Origin: Frankiales bacterium
Lineage (GTDB): Bacteria; Actinomycetota; Actinomycetes; S36-B12; CAIYMF01
DNA: 64,000 bases
Assembly (NCBI GenBank): GCA_016125335.1
Contig: WGLY01000021.1
Coordinates: forward strand, 1 to 64,000
Reading direction: 5' to 3'
Below are positions 43,642-55,622 of the stretch, piece by piece; the first letter of the stretch is position 1; the number at the start of each line of letters is the position of its first letter. Made by a program: the position numbers and the translations under genes. The notes under the pieces were generated by a model. That model had not been told where the DNA came from and did no database searches. It saw only the letters and a list, made by a program, of their open reading frames with translations.

Positions 43642-44433
43642 TTGGCCCAGGTGCGCACCGGCGAGCCGCTGCGCCCCCACGCGCCGTCGGGCGGTGGCGA
43701 GGGAGCGCGCGACCTCGTGCTCGTGCCGGGGCTCAACAACTCGGCGGGCGTGTGGGACGACGTCGTGAGCCACCTGCCGTCGCACCTCGCCGCCCGGGCC
43801 GTCGACTGCCCGCCGCTCGACGACATCGACGCGATCGCCGCCGCGCTGCTCGAGGAGCTACCGGACCGCTTCGTGGCCGTGGGCCACTCCTTCGGCGGCT
43901 ACGTCGTGGTCGCGATGCTCGCGCTCGCACCGGAGCGGCTCGAGGCCGTCGCCCTGGTGTGCTCCGGCGGGTACGCCGACACCCCGGCCCAGGCGCAGGC
44001 GCGGCTGACGACCGCCGAGGCCGCGCGCACGGGCGACTACATCGCCATGGCGACTGCCCGCGCCGACCTGCTCTACCACCCGGACAACGCCGACGACGCG
44101 GTGCTCGCCGCGAAGCGGCGTCGCGGCGTCGAGGAGTACGGCGTCGAGCGCTACGTGGCGCACCTCGCCGCCTGCGCCAGCCGCCCCGATCGCGAGCAGC
44201 TCCTCCTCGACACAGACGTGCCGCTGCTGCTCGTCGCAGCCGACGGCGACCAGGTGGTGCCCCCCGGCCCGCGCCGCGAGGCCGCCGCCCGCGCGGGTGC
44301 CGCGTTCGCGCTGGTGCCCGGCGCAGGCCACATGCTGCCGGCCGAGCAGCCGGCCGCGCTGGCCGGGGAGCTCGCCGCCTGGCTCGCGGCCACCCCGGCG
44401 TCCCGCCCCTCCCTGCACGAGGAGACCGCATGA
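43642..44433 (+). CDS. Alpha/beta hydrolase (first of pair)
   Basis: 263 residues. LVLVPGLNNSAGVWDDVVSH provides the oxyanion region, GHSFGG the nucleophile elbow, DVPLLLVAADGDQVVPP the acid Asp, and PGAGHMLPAEQP the catalytic His. The best start is TTG 43642 behind AGGAGGACG; GTG 43651 is possible. It is probably an esterase or C-C hydrolase of aromatic or terpenoid metabolism. Its stop overlaps the second hydrolase by 4 bp. Confidence 0.87.
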   Translation: MAQVRTGEPLRPHAPSGGGEGARDLVLVPGLNNSAGVWDDVVSHLPSHLAARAVDCPPLDDIDAIAAALLEELPDRFVAVGHSFGGYVVVAMLALAPERLEAVALVCSGGYADTPAQAQARLTTAEAARTGDYIAMATARADLLYHPDNADDAVLAAKRRRGVEEYGVERYVAHLAACASRPDREQLLLDTDVPLLLVAADGDQVVPPGPRREAAARAGAAFALVPGAGHMLPAEQPAALAGELAAWLAATPASRPSLHEETA

Positions 44434-45221
44434 CACGTCCGCTGCCCGCCCACGAGATCACCGGCTCCGGCGACATCACCGTCTTCCTGCTGCACGGCGC
44501 CTACGGCGACGGCAGGTACTTCGCCGACACGCGGGACCGGCTCGTCGCGCGTGGCCGCCGTGTCGTGGTCTGGCACTGCCCCGGCTACGGCGGCAGCCCC
44601 GGCATCGACTCCCCCTCGATCGAGTCCTTCGGCGAGGTCGCGGCGGAGCTCGTGGCGGCGACCGGCGGCGAGCGCAACGTGCTGCTGGGGCACTCCATGG
44701 GCGGGCTCATCGCACCGCGCGCCGCGCTGCTCGTGCACGACCGCGTCGACGCGCTGGTGCTCTCGTCGACCTCGGCCGGGCTCAACACCCGCACGCCCGA
44801 GGAGCGCGCCGCCTTCATCGCCGAGCGGGTCGACCCGATCACCGCAGGCCAATCCGTGGGCGAGTACGCCCCCGCGCTGCTCGCCACGATGATCGGCCCA
44901 GAATCGAGCGGACCGCTCGTCGATCGTGTGATGGACGTCGTGTGCGAGATGAGCACCGAGACCTTCAAGGTCTCGATGACCGCCATCACCGAGTACGTCG
45001 ACGGGGTCGAGACGCTGCGCGCGCAGACCGTGCCCGCACTGGCCATCGCCGGCGAGCACGACCCGGCGTGCCCGCCGGACGGCATGCAGTTCATCGCCGA
45101 GCAGCTGCCGGACGCCGAGTACGCCGAGATCGCCGGCGTCGGCCACTACGGCTTCGCCGAGCGGCCGGAGGAGTACCACGGGCTGGTCGAGGACTTCCTC
45201 GCCCGCAGGCTCGGCGTCTGA
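44430..45221 (+). CDS. Alpha/beta hydrolase (second of pair)
   Basis: 263 residues, the same length as its neighbour but distinct in sequence. VFLLHGAYGDGRYFADTRDR, the nucleophile elbow GHSMGG, LAIAGEHDPACPPDG (acid) and AGVGHYGFAERPEEYHG (His) complete the triad. It resembles enol-lactone hydrolase or meta-cleavage-product hydrolase types. It lies 33 bp before the carotenoid oxygenase gene. Paired hydrolases suggest sequential or alternative ester/C-C cleavage of the oxygenase products. Confidence 0.88.
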   Translation: MTRPLPAHEITGSGDITVFLLHGAYGDGRYFADTRDRLVARGRRVVVWHCPGYGGSPGIDSPSIESFGEVAAELVAATGGERNVLLGHSMGGLIAPRAALLVHDRVDALVLSSTSAGLNTRTPEERAAFIAERVDPITAGQSVGEYAPALLATMIGPESSGPLVDRVMDVVCEMSTETFKVSMTAITEYVDGVETLRAQTVPALAIAGEHDPACPPDGMQFIAEQLPDAEYAEIAGVGHYGFAERPEEYHGLVEDFLARRLGV

Positions 45222-45254
45222 CGTCACCGCACCACCGAGGGAATCGAGGAGCCG

Positions 45255-46781
45255 ATGTTCGAGATGGCCGACGCGCTGATCATCACGGTGCCCAAGGAGG
45301 ACGACACCGACAACCCCTACCTGCGCGGGCCGTTCCGGCCGCAGCGCAACGAGTTCGCGGTGTCGGGCGACGAGATGACCGTCATCGGCGCGATCCCGAC
45401 CGACCTCGACGGCGTCTACATCCGCAACACGCACAACCAGGCCCAGGCGCCGCTGGGGATCTACCACCCCTTCGACGGCGACGGGATGCTGCACGCCATG
45501 CGGTTCCGCGACGGGACGTGCGAGTACCGCAACAAGTTCGTGCGCACCACCGGCTTCCTCGCCGAGCAGGGGGCCGGCGGGCGGTCGCTGTGGCCGGGCC
45601 TGCTCCAGCCGGGCCAGTACCAGCGGCGCGGCTGGGGCGCGATGGGCTCGATGAAGGACAACGCCGGCACCGACGTCATCGCCCACGCCGGCGCCCTCAT
45701 CGCGTCGATGTCGCAGGGCAGCGAGCCGTGGAGCCTGAGCCCGGCCACGCTGGAGACGACCGGCGTCAAGCAGTGGGGCTGCCTCGTGCCCGACGGCGTC
45801 TCGTCGCACTACAAGGTCGACGCCGCGACCGGGGAGATGATCTTCTTCAACTACCCGGAGAAGGCGCCGTTCATGAACTACGGCGTCGTGAACAAGGCCG
45901 ACAACCTCGTGCACTACGTACCGATCGAGCTGCCCGGGGCGCGCTGGCCGCACGACCTGGGCATGACCGAGCACTACTCCGTGCTCCACGACCTCCCGCT
46001 CTTCTTCAACCCCGAGGGGCTGCGGCAGGGGGTGCGCAGGATCGAGTTCCACCCCGAGCTGCCGGCCCGCTTCGGGGTGATCCCGCGTTACGGCACCGAC
46101 GCCGACGTGCGCTGGTTCGAGGCCGAGCCCTGCTTCGTGATGCACCTCGGCAACTGCTTCGAGGACGGCGACTGGGTCGTGCAGGACGGCTGCATCTGGG
46201 ACCACCCGGTGCACCCGCCGGTGGGCGCGGCCGACGACGTCATCGCGCGGATCGCCCGTCAGCTCGACAAGCACACCACGCACACCCACCTGCACCGCTG
46301 GATGTTCAACATGGCGACCGGCGAGGTGCGCGAGCTCGACCTCGACGACGAGGTGACGGAGTTCCCCATCGTCAGCAACGACTTCGTGGGCCGCAGCTAC
46401 CGCTACAGCTACAACAGCCTGTTCATGCCGGGCCACTGGCTGATGACCGGCGTCAAGAAGTACGACGTCCGCACCGGCGAGATGACCCGCTACGAGTACG
46501 GCGAGCAGCGGTACGGCTCCGAGGTCTGCGTCGCGCTGCGGGAGGGCTTCGCCTCCGAGGACGACGGCTACGTCATCACCTTCGTCACCGACATGGCCCA
46601 GGACCGCTCCGAGTGCCTGGTGCTCGACGCGCGCGACATCGCGGCCGGCCCGATCTGCACGATCGTGCTCCCGGAGCGCATCTCGGCGGGCACCCACGCC
46701 TGCTGGGTGGAGGGCGACCGCATGGAGGGCGAGCACCGCTCGCCGCAGGCCCTGGCGAAGGTGGCCGAGCTGACCCGGTGA
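45255..46781 (+). CDS. Carotenoid/stilbene cleavage oxygenase family protein
   Basis: 508 residues. All four iron-binding His are in place: His185 (SSHYKVD), His233 (WPHDLGMTEHY), His297 (FVMHLGN) and His481 (GTHACW), close to the numbering in the cyanobacterial enzyme. IPTDLDGVYIRNTHNQAQAP and HPFDGDGMLHAMRFRDG open the propeller. The family splits C=C bonds of carotenoids, stilbenes or phenylpropenes with O2. No carotenoid genes are nearby. The two hydrolases and the FadR-type regulator point to a catabolic role, perhaps on lignin-derived stilbenes or phenylpropenes. Confidence 0.9.
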   Translation: MFEMADALIITVPKEDDTDNPYLRGPFRPQRNEFAVSGDEMTVIGAIPTDLDGVYIRNTHNQAQAPLGIYHPFDGDGMLHAMRFRDGTCEYRNKFVRTTGFLAEQGAGGRSLWPGLLQPGQYQRRGWGAMGSMKDNAGTDVIAHAGALIASMSQGSEPWSLSPATLETTGVKQWGCLVPDGVSSHYKVDAATGEMIFFNYPEKAPFMNYGVVNKADNLVHYVPIELPGARWPHDLGMTEHYSVLHDLPLFFNPEGLRQGVRRIEFHPELPARFGVIPRYGTDADVRWFEAEPCFVMHLGNCFEDGDWVVQDGCIWDHPVHPPVGAADDVIARIARQLDKHTTHTHLHRWMFNMATGEVRELDLDDEVTEFPIVSNDFVGRSYRYSYNSLFMPGHWLMTGVKKYDVRTGEMTRYEYGEQRYGSEVCVALREGFASEDDGYVITFVTDMAQDRSECLVLDARDIAAGPICTIVLPERISAGTHACWVEGDRMEGEHRSPQALAKVAELTR

Positions 46782-46897
46782 CCGGCGGCCGCCGTCCACT
46801 GTCGCAGGCCCGCTGCCTGTGGTAGGACGGCCGGAGACGCCCTGGTGGTGACGGCGCCGCAGGGCGGTTCGACGCGACACCCACCCGGAGGCTGGAC

Positions 46898-47530
<633 letters not shown>

Positions 47531-47615
47531 CCGCAGATCACCCGCGTCGACCGGTGCGCCTCCTCTTCCCGGGAGGTCGCCCGGCGCGGTGTGTGCCGCA
47601 CGGGATGACGCGCCG

Positions 47616-48068
47616 TCACATGGTCGCTGACGCCGCGCGGTCGATGGCGGCTGCCGTGCGGACGATCTCCTGCCGGGCGTCATCGAGACCCGGGCCGAGG
47701 TCCGCCTCGACCGACGCGAGCACCCCGAGGAAGAGCTCGCCGGCGGCACGGTGCGCGGCCCGTCCGGCGTCGGTGAGCGCGAGCCGGTAGGAGCGGGCGT
47801 CGGCGGGGTCCGGCTCGCGCGTCACGTGGCCGCGCTGCTCGAAGCGGCGCACGTAGCTGGAGACGGTGGTCAGCGGCGCGGCCATCCACTGCGCGAGCCA
47901 GCTCGGCGAGCGTGGGGCCGCGACGAGCAGCGAGTAGACCGCGAACTCGTCCGCGCTCAGCCCGCTCTCCCGCAGGGAGCCGTCGAGGAGCCGGTACGCG
48001 CGGCGCGAGAGCAGCCACACCTCGAACAGCACGTTGGACGGGACTGCGGGGATGGCGTCGGAAGGCAC
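47616..48068 (-). CDS. MarR family transcriptional regulator
   Basis: 150 residues. The winged helix contains SWLAQWMAAPLTTVSSYVRR and the wing RGHVTREPDPADARSYRLAL, flanked by dimerisation helices. The GTG at 48068 lies only 36 bp from the divergent ATG at 48105 and has little SD sequence, so the transcript may be nearly leaderless. Two matching 12-bp dyads (48082-48093 and 48112-48123) lie in and next to the spacer, so autorepression and repression of the membrane protein gene are likely. Confidence 0.88.
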   Translation of the reverse strand: MPSDAIPAVPSNVLFEVWLLSRRAYRLLDGSLRESGLSADEFAVYSLLVAAPRSPSWLAQWMAAPLTTVSSYVRRFEQRGHVTREPDPADARSYRLALTDAGRAAHRAAGELFLGVLASVEADLGPGLDDARQEIVRTAAAIDRAASATM

Positions 48069-48081
48069 TTGCGGAGTCTAC

Positions 48082-48123
48082 TGCGAGTTCGTAGTATCCC
48101 TGCCATGAAACTACGAACTCGTA
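48082..48123. promoter_or_regulatory. Double MarR operator
   Basis: TGCGAGTTCGTA (48082-48093) and TACGAACTCGTA (48112-48123) are near-identical dyads centred 30 bp apart. Together they form a larger inverted repeat with 12-bp arms (CGAGTTCGTAGT and ACTACGAACTCG). The second dyad lies inside the first codons of the membrane protein gene. Confidence 0.75.
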
Positions 48124-48785
48124 CTAATGGTGGGACGTCCCGGACCGCGGTCGCCGCCGTGGTGGCGGCGGCGCTCTGGCTCGTGATGAGCGGGTGGATG
48201 TTCGCGACCCACGCCTGGGGCTCGCTGCCCGCGGTCGTCGACGGCTGCGGCAGCCCGGCGCCGGACGTGCGCTTCGCCCCGGACGCCGACGCCGTGGCCG
48301 CGTTCATGGCGGGCTGCCGCTCGGCGGGCTCCGCGGCGTACCTGCACCTGCAGGTGCTGGACCTGCTGTTCCCGAGCGTCACGGCGGCGTTCCTCGTCGC
48401 CGCTCTTCTCCTTCTCACCCGTCGTCGTCGGTCGTTGCGGTGGCTCGTCGTCCTCCCCCTCCTCGTGGCGGTCGGCGACTACGTCGAGAACGTCGGCGCC
48501 TGGGCGCTCCTGGCCGGCGGCGACCCGACGTGGGCCTACCGGCTCGTCCAGCTCGGCTCGGCGGTCAAGAACGTCCTGTCGTGGGCCTCGTGGCTCGCGC
48601 TGATCGTCCTCGTGGTCGCGAGCATCGGGGCGGCCCGGCGTCACCGTCGGCGTCCACGTGCCCAGAGCATGGGCCGGTCGACGTCGTCGGGTGCAGAGGC
48701 GCACGACCCGGCCGCGGCAGAACTGATCGGCAGTGGTCCCGGCGCGAGCAGGACGGGATCGATCGTGGGGCTCAGGGACAGGTGA
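48105..48785 (+). CDS. Hypothetical four-span membrane protein under MarR control
   Basis: 226 residues. The spans are about 14-36 (AVAAVVAAALWLVMSGWMFA), 85-103 (VLDLLFPSVTAAFLVAALLL), 110-125 and 162-180. The first extracellular loop holds two Cys (in DGCGSP and MAGCRS). The C-terminal 45 residues are polar. I do not recognise a family with certainty. It begins inside the operator zone of the divergent MarR gene, so its expression probably responds to that regulator's ligand. Confidence 0.7.
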   Translation: MKLRTRTNGGTSRTAVAAVVAAALWLVMSGWMFATHAWGSLPAVVDGCGSPAPDVRFAPDADAVAAFMAGCRSAGSAAYLHLQVLDLLFPSVTAAFLVAALLLLTRRRRSLRWLVVLPLLVAVGDYVENVGAWALLAGGDPTWAYRLVQLGSAVKNVLSWASWLALIVLVVASIGAARRHRRRPRAQSMGRSTSSGAEAHDPAAAELIGSGPGASRTGSIVGLRDR

Positions 48786-48906
48786 CGGGGCGAGACGACG
48801 ATCGCGGTCGTCGCCGATGTCGGAGGACCGGTCGACGGGAGGAGCCCGAGCAGGTTGACTGAAGGGCGACCGCACGTGACTCCCAACTCCTTGCGAGGCG
48901 ACGACG

Positions 48907-52236
<3,330 letters not shown>

Positions 52237-52258
52237 CCGGGGCCGTCGTCCGGGCTGC

Positions 52259-52720
52259 TCAGTCGACGCTGCGCAGGCGCCGCACCGTCGGCGGCCGCTG
52301 CCATGGCCGTCCCGGGTCGTGCGGCCGTGCGCCGTCGAGGCGGAACAGCGGCGCGAGCTCGGTCAGGTCCAGGACGTGCCGCACGGCGTCCGACGGGTTG
52401 AGCAGCGCCAGCCGTCCGGAGCGCTGCTCGGTCTCGCCGAGCATGATGACGAGGAACGTGAGCCCCACCGCGCCCATGAACCGCACGCCCTCGAGGTCGA
52501 CGACCGCGTCGCGGCAGGCGCTGGCACGGAAGTCCTCGACGATGCGGTCGAGCTCGCGGCGACGCATGATGTCGATGTCGCCCCAGATCCAGACCCGGAA
52601 CTCGGCCGGGGCCGGGCCCTGCCACTGTGCGCGGCTGCCCAGGCGGACGACGTCGAGCGCCGGGATCCCGCCGGTGTCGCCAGTGGTCCCGCCGATGCGG
52701 GTCGGATCGTCAGCAGCCAT
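52259..52720 (-). CDS. STAS-domain anti-sigma factor antagonist
   Basis: 153 residues. The STAS fold is seen in EFRVWIWGDIDIMRRRELDR, then DAVVDLEGVRFMGAVGLTFL, where the usual phosphorylatable Ser/Thr of D-S-T/S-G is replaced by Met-Gly (RFMGAVG), so regulation by phosphorylation is doubtful. The ATG at 52720 follows GAGGAGCCGGG. The Pro/Arg-rich C-terminus (about 128-153) is unusual. It is convergent with treS. Confidence 0.82.
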   Translation of the reverse strand: MAADDPTRIGGTTGDTGGIPALDVVRLGSRAQWQGPAPAEFRVWIWGDIDIMRRRELDRIVEDFRASACRDAVVDLEGVRFMGAVGLTFLVIMLGETEQRSGRLALLNPSDAVRHVLDLTELAPLFRLDGARPHDPGRPWQRPPTVRRLRSVD

Positions 52721-52887
52721 CCCGGCTCCTCGTTCGAAGGGGAGGCCGGCTGCTTGACCGCGTCCACTGTCCGTCACCGGACGGGCCGGGCGCAACCCCC
52801 TGCGGCGTCGCGCCGCGGGTGCGAGGCGCCTGCGCCGCACGGGATCCAGGTTTGCGTCGGGGTCGTCGGGGCACGGCGACGTCCGCC

Positions 52888-52915
52888 GAGGACGGAGGAC
52901 GGAGGACGGAGGACG
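52888..52915 (+). repeat. Four tandem copies of GAGGACG acting as ribosome site
   Basis: The 7-bp unit GAGGACG is repeated four times without error (52888-52915). It is followed by TGTC and an ATG at 52920. Each junction forms GGAGG, so several overlapping SD sequences precede the start. Slippage at such repeats can change the spacing. Confidence 0.75.
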
Positions 52916-53050
52916 TGTCATGTCGGTCAACGACCTTCCTGGCGACGCCTGGGTGCAGGGCCTCGAGCTGCCGAGCGGATCCGGCCCCTACCTGGTCAGG
53001 GCGCTGACGGGACCGCGGCAGCGGCCCGCTTCGCGGCCTTCGCGCTCGAC

Positions 53051-53692
53051 ATGTCCGACGACGTCACGGTCGCGGAGCGCGTCGACCGCCTTGCGCTGCG
53101 TGCTCGGGACGCCATCCCGGGCTGCGAGGTCGTCGGGGTGAGCGTGGCACGCCGCGGCCTGCTCGAGACCCGGGCCGCCACCGGCGACCTGGCCCGCGAG
53201 CTCGACGCCTGCCAGCACCTCGCCGGCGAGGGACCGTGCCTGGACGCCTTCTACTCGGAGGGCGTCTACCGGACCGGTGACCTGTGGGCCGACGAGCGCT
53301 GGCCGCGCTTCTCGCTGCTGACGCGCGACCTCGACGTCCGGTCCATGCTCTCCTACCGGCTCTTCACCGAGGCCGACTCGCTGGGATCGCTCAACGTGTA
53401 CTCGAGCCGGCAGCACGCCTTCAGCGACGAGGCCATGGTGCTTGGCGCGATCTTCGCGGCCCATGCGGCTGTGGCGCTCGCCCGTGCGCAGGAGCACGAG
53501 GAGGCGGAGAACCTCCAGCGTGCGCTGGAGAGCAACCGCATGATCGGTACCGCGGTCGGCATCCTCATGGCCACCCAGCGGCTCAGCGCGGAGGACGCGC
53601 TCGAGCGACTCAGCCGGGCCAGCCAGCGCACCAACACCAAGCTGAAGGTGCTGGCCGAGCAGGTGGTGCTGACCGGTCGCCTGCCGGAGTGA
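53051..53692 (+). CDS. GAF-ANTAR domain regulator, probably with a 5' frameshift
   Basis: From the ATG at 53051 there are 213 residues: a GAF domain (AERVDRLALRARDAIPGCEV to HAAVALARA) and a C-terminal ANTAR RNA-binding domain (RMIGTAVGILMATQRLSAED, then LERLSRASQRTNTKLKVLAE). ANTAR proteins act as antiterminators. However, the strong ribosome site is at ATG 52920 in another frame, which reads about 31 residues (MSVNDLPGDAWVQGLEL...) before losing similarity near 53010. In the GAF frame there are plausible coding residues (AAAARFAAFALD) before 53051 but no start codon. A one-base deletion or two-base insertion, real or a sequence error, would join them as 52920-53692. Confidence 0.8.
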   Translation: MSDDVTVAERVDRLALRARDAIPGCEVVGVSVARRGLLETRAATGDLARELDACQHLAGEGPCLDAFYSEGVYRTGDLWADERWPRFSLLTRDLDVRSMLSYRLFTEADSLGSLNVYSSRQHAFSDEAMVLGAIFAAHAAVALARAQEHEEAENLQRALESNRMIGTAVGILMATQRLSAEDALERLSRASQRTNTKLKVLAEQVVLTGRLPE

Positions 53693-53708
53693 GCGGTCGA
53701 CGGGCGCG

Positions 53709-54149
53709 TCAGGCCAGGCCGCGGCCCGGCACGAGCACCACACGCCACCCATCGGGGTCGGGCACGGTCACCGCTCCGACGCCGTCCCAGTACGGGTTCT
53801 CGGCGGGCACCGCGTGGTGCCCCAGCTCTGCGAGGCGTCGGGCCGCAGCGCGCACCGCTTCTGCCGTGCCGAGGTAGAGCACGAGGAGGTGCTCCGCGCT
53901 CGGCACGTCGCCGGGGCTGCCGTCGACGTGGTGTGTGAACTCGAGGTGGTAGGGCGTCCCGGGCAGCCCGACGAAGACGCCGTCGTAGCCGGCGTGCCCC
54001 TCGAACCCGCCGAGCCAGCGCAGCCCGAGGCCGTCGACGTAGAACGCGACCACCGCCTCGAGCCGGTCGGTGGGACGCGCGATGCGCACCTGGTGCGCCG
54101 CGAGCCCCTCCGGCCACGACGGCCCCTGCGCGGCGTCGGATCCCGACAC
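53709..54149 (-). CDS. Glyoxalase/VOC superfamily protein
   Basis: 146 residues. QVRIARPTDRLEAVVAFYVD and GLRWLGGFEGHAGYDGVFVG begin the first beta-alpha-beta module. HLEFTHHVDGS and the C-terminal ENPYWDGVGAVTVPDPDGWR complete the second. It could be a lyase, dioxygenase-like or resistance protein, and the metal ligands cannot be assigned safely. The start is GTG 54149 with GGAGCGAGG upstream. It is convergent with the ANTAR gene. Confidence 0.83.
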   Translation of the reverse strand: MSGSDAAQGPSWPEGLAAHQVRIARPTDRLEAVVAFYVDGLGLRWLGGFEGHAGYDGVFVGLPGTPYHLEFTHHVDGSPGDVPSAEHLLVLYLGTAEAVRAAARRLAELGHHAVPAENPYWDGVGAVTVPDPDGWRVVLVPGRGLA

Positions 54150-54281
54150 GTCCCTCGCTCCTCCCCGGTCGCTCCCGTGGTCCGGGGCGGCTGCTCCATC
54201 CTGACCGGCGCGTCAACCGAGAAGGCGGCCCGCGGACCCGGCGGCCGGCGCGGGAGGGGCGGCGCACACAATGGCCGGGTG

Positions 54282-55322
54282 ATGCGCGTGACCGGCACGG
54301 CCCAGCGCGAGGCGTGGCTGGCCCGTCGGCTGCCTCCGGTGGAGCGGGTGCGGCCGGACGTGTGGTCGGTGCCGGTGCCGATCCCCAACAACCCGTTGCG
54401 CTACACGCTCTGCTACGTGCTCATGACCGCGGCCGGCCCGGTCGTCGTCGACCCGGGGTGGGACACCGCGGAGGGCTGGGACTCGCTGCTCGCCGGGCTC
54501 GGCGAGGTAGGGGTGGAGCTCGCCGACGTCGTGGGGGTCGCGCTCACGCACGTTCACCCGGACCACCACGGCCTCACCGCGCGGGTGCGCGACGCCTCCG
54601 GCGCCTGGGTGGCCATGCACCGGCTCGAGGTGACGACGATGCCCTCGCGCGACCAGCTGACCGAGCAGGCGATCGCGCACGACCAGGAGTGGCTCGTCCG
54701 CTGCGGGCTGCCCGAGGACCTGCGCGCCGAGCTCGGCTGGCGTCCCGACACGTTCGCGCAGTTCGTGGCGATGGCGCAGCCCGACGTGCTGCTCGAGGAC
54801 GCCGGGCACCTGCCAGGCGACGCGGGCCGGTTCCGCGCGGTGTGGACGCCGGGGCACACCCCGGGGCACCTGTGCTTCCACGACACCGTGGAGGACGTGC
54901 TGCTCACCGGCGACCACGTGCTGCCGCGCATCAGCCCGAACGTGGGGCTCCAGCCGCACGACCTCGAGCCGCCGCTCTCGGCGTACCTGCGCTCGCTGGA
55001 GGCGATGACCGCCTACCGCTCGGCGGAGGTGCTGCCCGCCCACGAGTACCGGTTCCTGGGCGTCGACCACCGCGCGCACGCGCTCGTGACGCACCACCAC
55101 GAGCGCTGCCAGGAGATCCACGACGTGATCTCGGCAAGCCCGGGCAGCACCGCGTGGGAGGTCGCCGAGCGGATCTCGTGGTCCGGTGGCTGGTCGCGCG
55201 TGACCGGCTTCATGCGGCGCGCCGCGGTCGCCGAGACCGGGGCGCACCTCGAGCACCTGCGCGAGACCGGACGGGCCACGGTGGCCGGCGCCCCCGTGCA
55301 GCGCTGGAGCGCGCTGCCCTGA
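54282..55322 (+). CDS. MBL-fold metallo-hydrolase
   Basis: 346 residues. THVHPDHHG gives the first metal site, WTPGHTPGHLCFHDT the third His, LLTGDHVLPR the bridging Asp, and VLPAHEYRFLGVDHRAHAL the last His. A C-terminal winged-helix-like extension (EVAERISWSGGWSRVTGFMR) marks the subgroup of thioesterase/glyoxalase II-like hydrolases. The ATG at 54282 was chosen; the GTG one codon earlier is also possible. No neighbour indicates the substrate. Confidence 0.87.
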   Translation: MRVTGTAQREAWLARRLPPVERVRPDVWSVPVPIPNNPLRYTLCYVLMTAAGPVVVDPGWDTAEGWDSLLAGLGEVGVELADVVGVALTHVHPDHHGLTARVRDASGAWVAMHRLEVTTMPSRDQLTEQAIAHDQEWLVRCGLPEDLRAELGWRPDTFAQFVAMAQPDVLLEDAGHLPGDAGRFRAVWTPGHTPGHLCFHDTVEDVLLTGDHVLPRISPNVGLQPHDLEPPLSAYLRSLEAMTAYRSAEVLPAHEYRFLGVDHRAHALVTHHHERCQEIHDVISASPGSTAWEVAERISWSGGWSRVTGFMRRAAVAETGAHLEHLRETGRATVAGAPVQRWSALP

Positions 55323-55334
55323 CGAGGTGCCGGC

Positions 55335-55502
55335 TCAGACCTTGGTCTTGCGGCCGCCGAAGAGCCGCTCGACCAGCGAGGGCTTGGGCGGGCAGACGCA
55401 GCGCTGCGACTTCGGGACGCCGCGCATCACCTGGTCGACGTGCTGGCCGCACCCGCTCCAGGACGGCTTTCCGCAGGAACGGCAGGTGACTCGCGTGCAC
55501 AC
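55335..55502 (-). CDS. Cys-rich zinc-ribbon mini-protein
   Basis: 55 residues with six Cys: MCTRVTCRSCGKPSWSGCG, then SQRCVCPPKP. The pattern of a TCRSCGKPSW knuckle, a helix with GCGQHVDQVM and a CxCPPKP tail recurs in small actinobacterial proteins of unknown function. The GTG at 55502 has GGGAG 6 nt upstream; an ATG at 55541 is in frame but falls inside a palindromic operator. The Cys layout suggests metal or sulfur chemistry. It is divergent from the NifX-like gene. Confidence 0.75.
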   Translation of the reverse strand: MCTRVTCRSCGKPSWSGCGQHVDQVMRGVPKSQRCVCPPKPSLVERLFGGRKTKV

Positions 55503-55539
55503 AGGGGACTCCCGAAGGTCAGGGACGGTTCCGGACGAC

Positions 55540-55555
55540 ATACCCCAGGGGGTAT
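55540..55555. promoter_or_regulatory. CsoR/CstR-like operator
   Basis: ATACCCC-AG-GGGGTAT, perfect 7-bp arms around two bases, lies in the divergent spacer 38 bp upstream of the mini-protein GTG and 68 bp upstream of the NifX-like ATG. This is the form of sites bound by CsoR-family repressors (copper CsoR, persulfide CstR, RcnR/FrmR). No such regulator is encoded in the window. Confidence 0.72.
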
Positions 55556-55622
55556 AGGTTCAGAGTAGCGCACGTCGGCAGGTGCGCCACACCGGGCCGG
55601 CACAGCAGGGATCGGAGGACTC

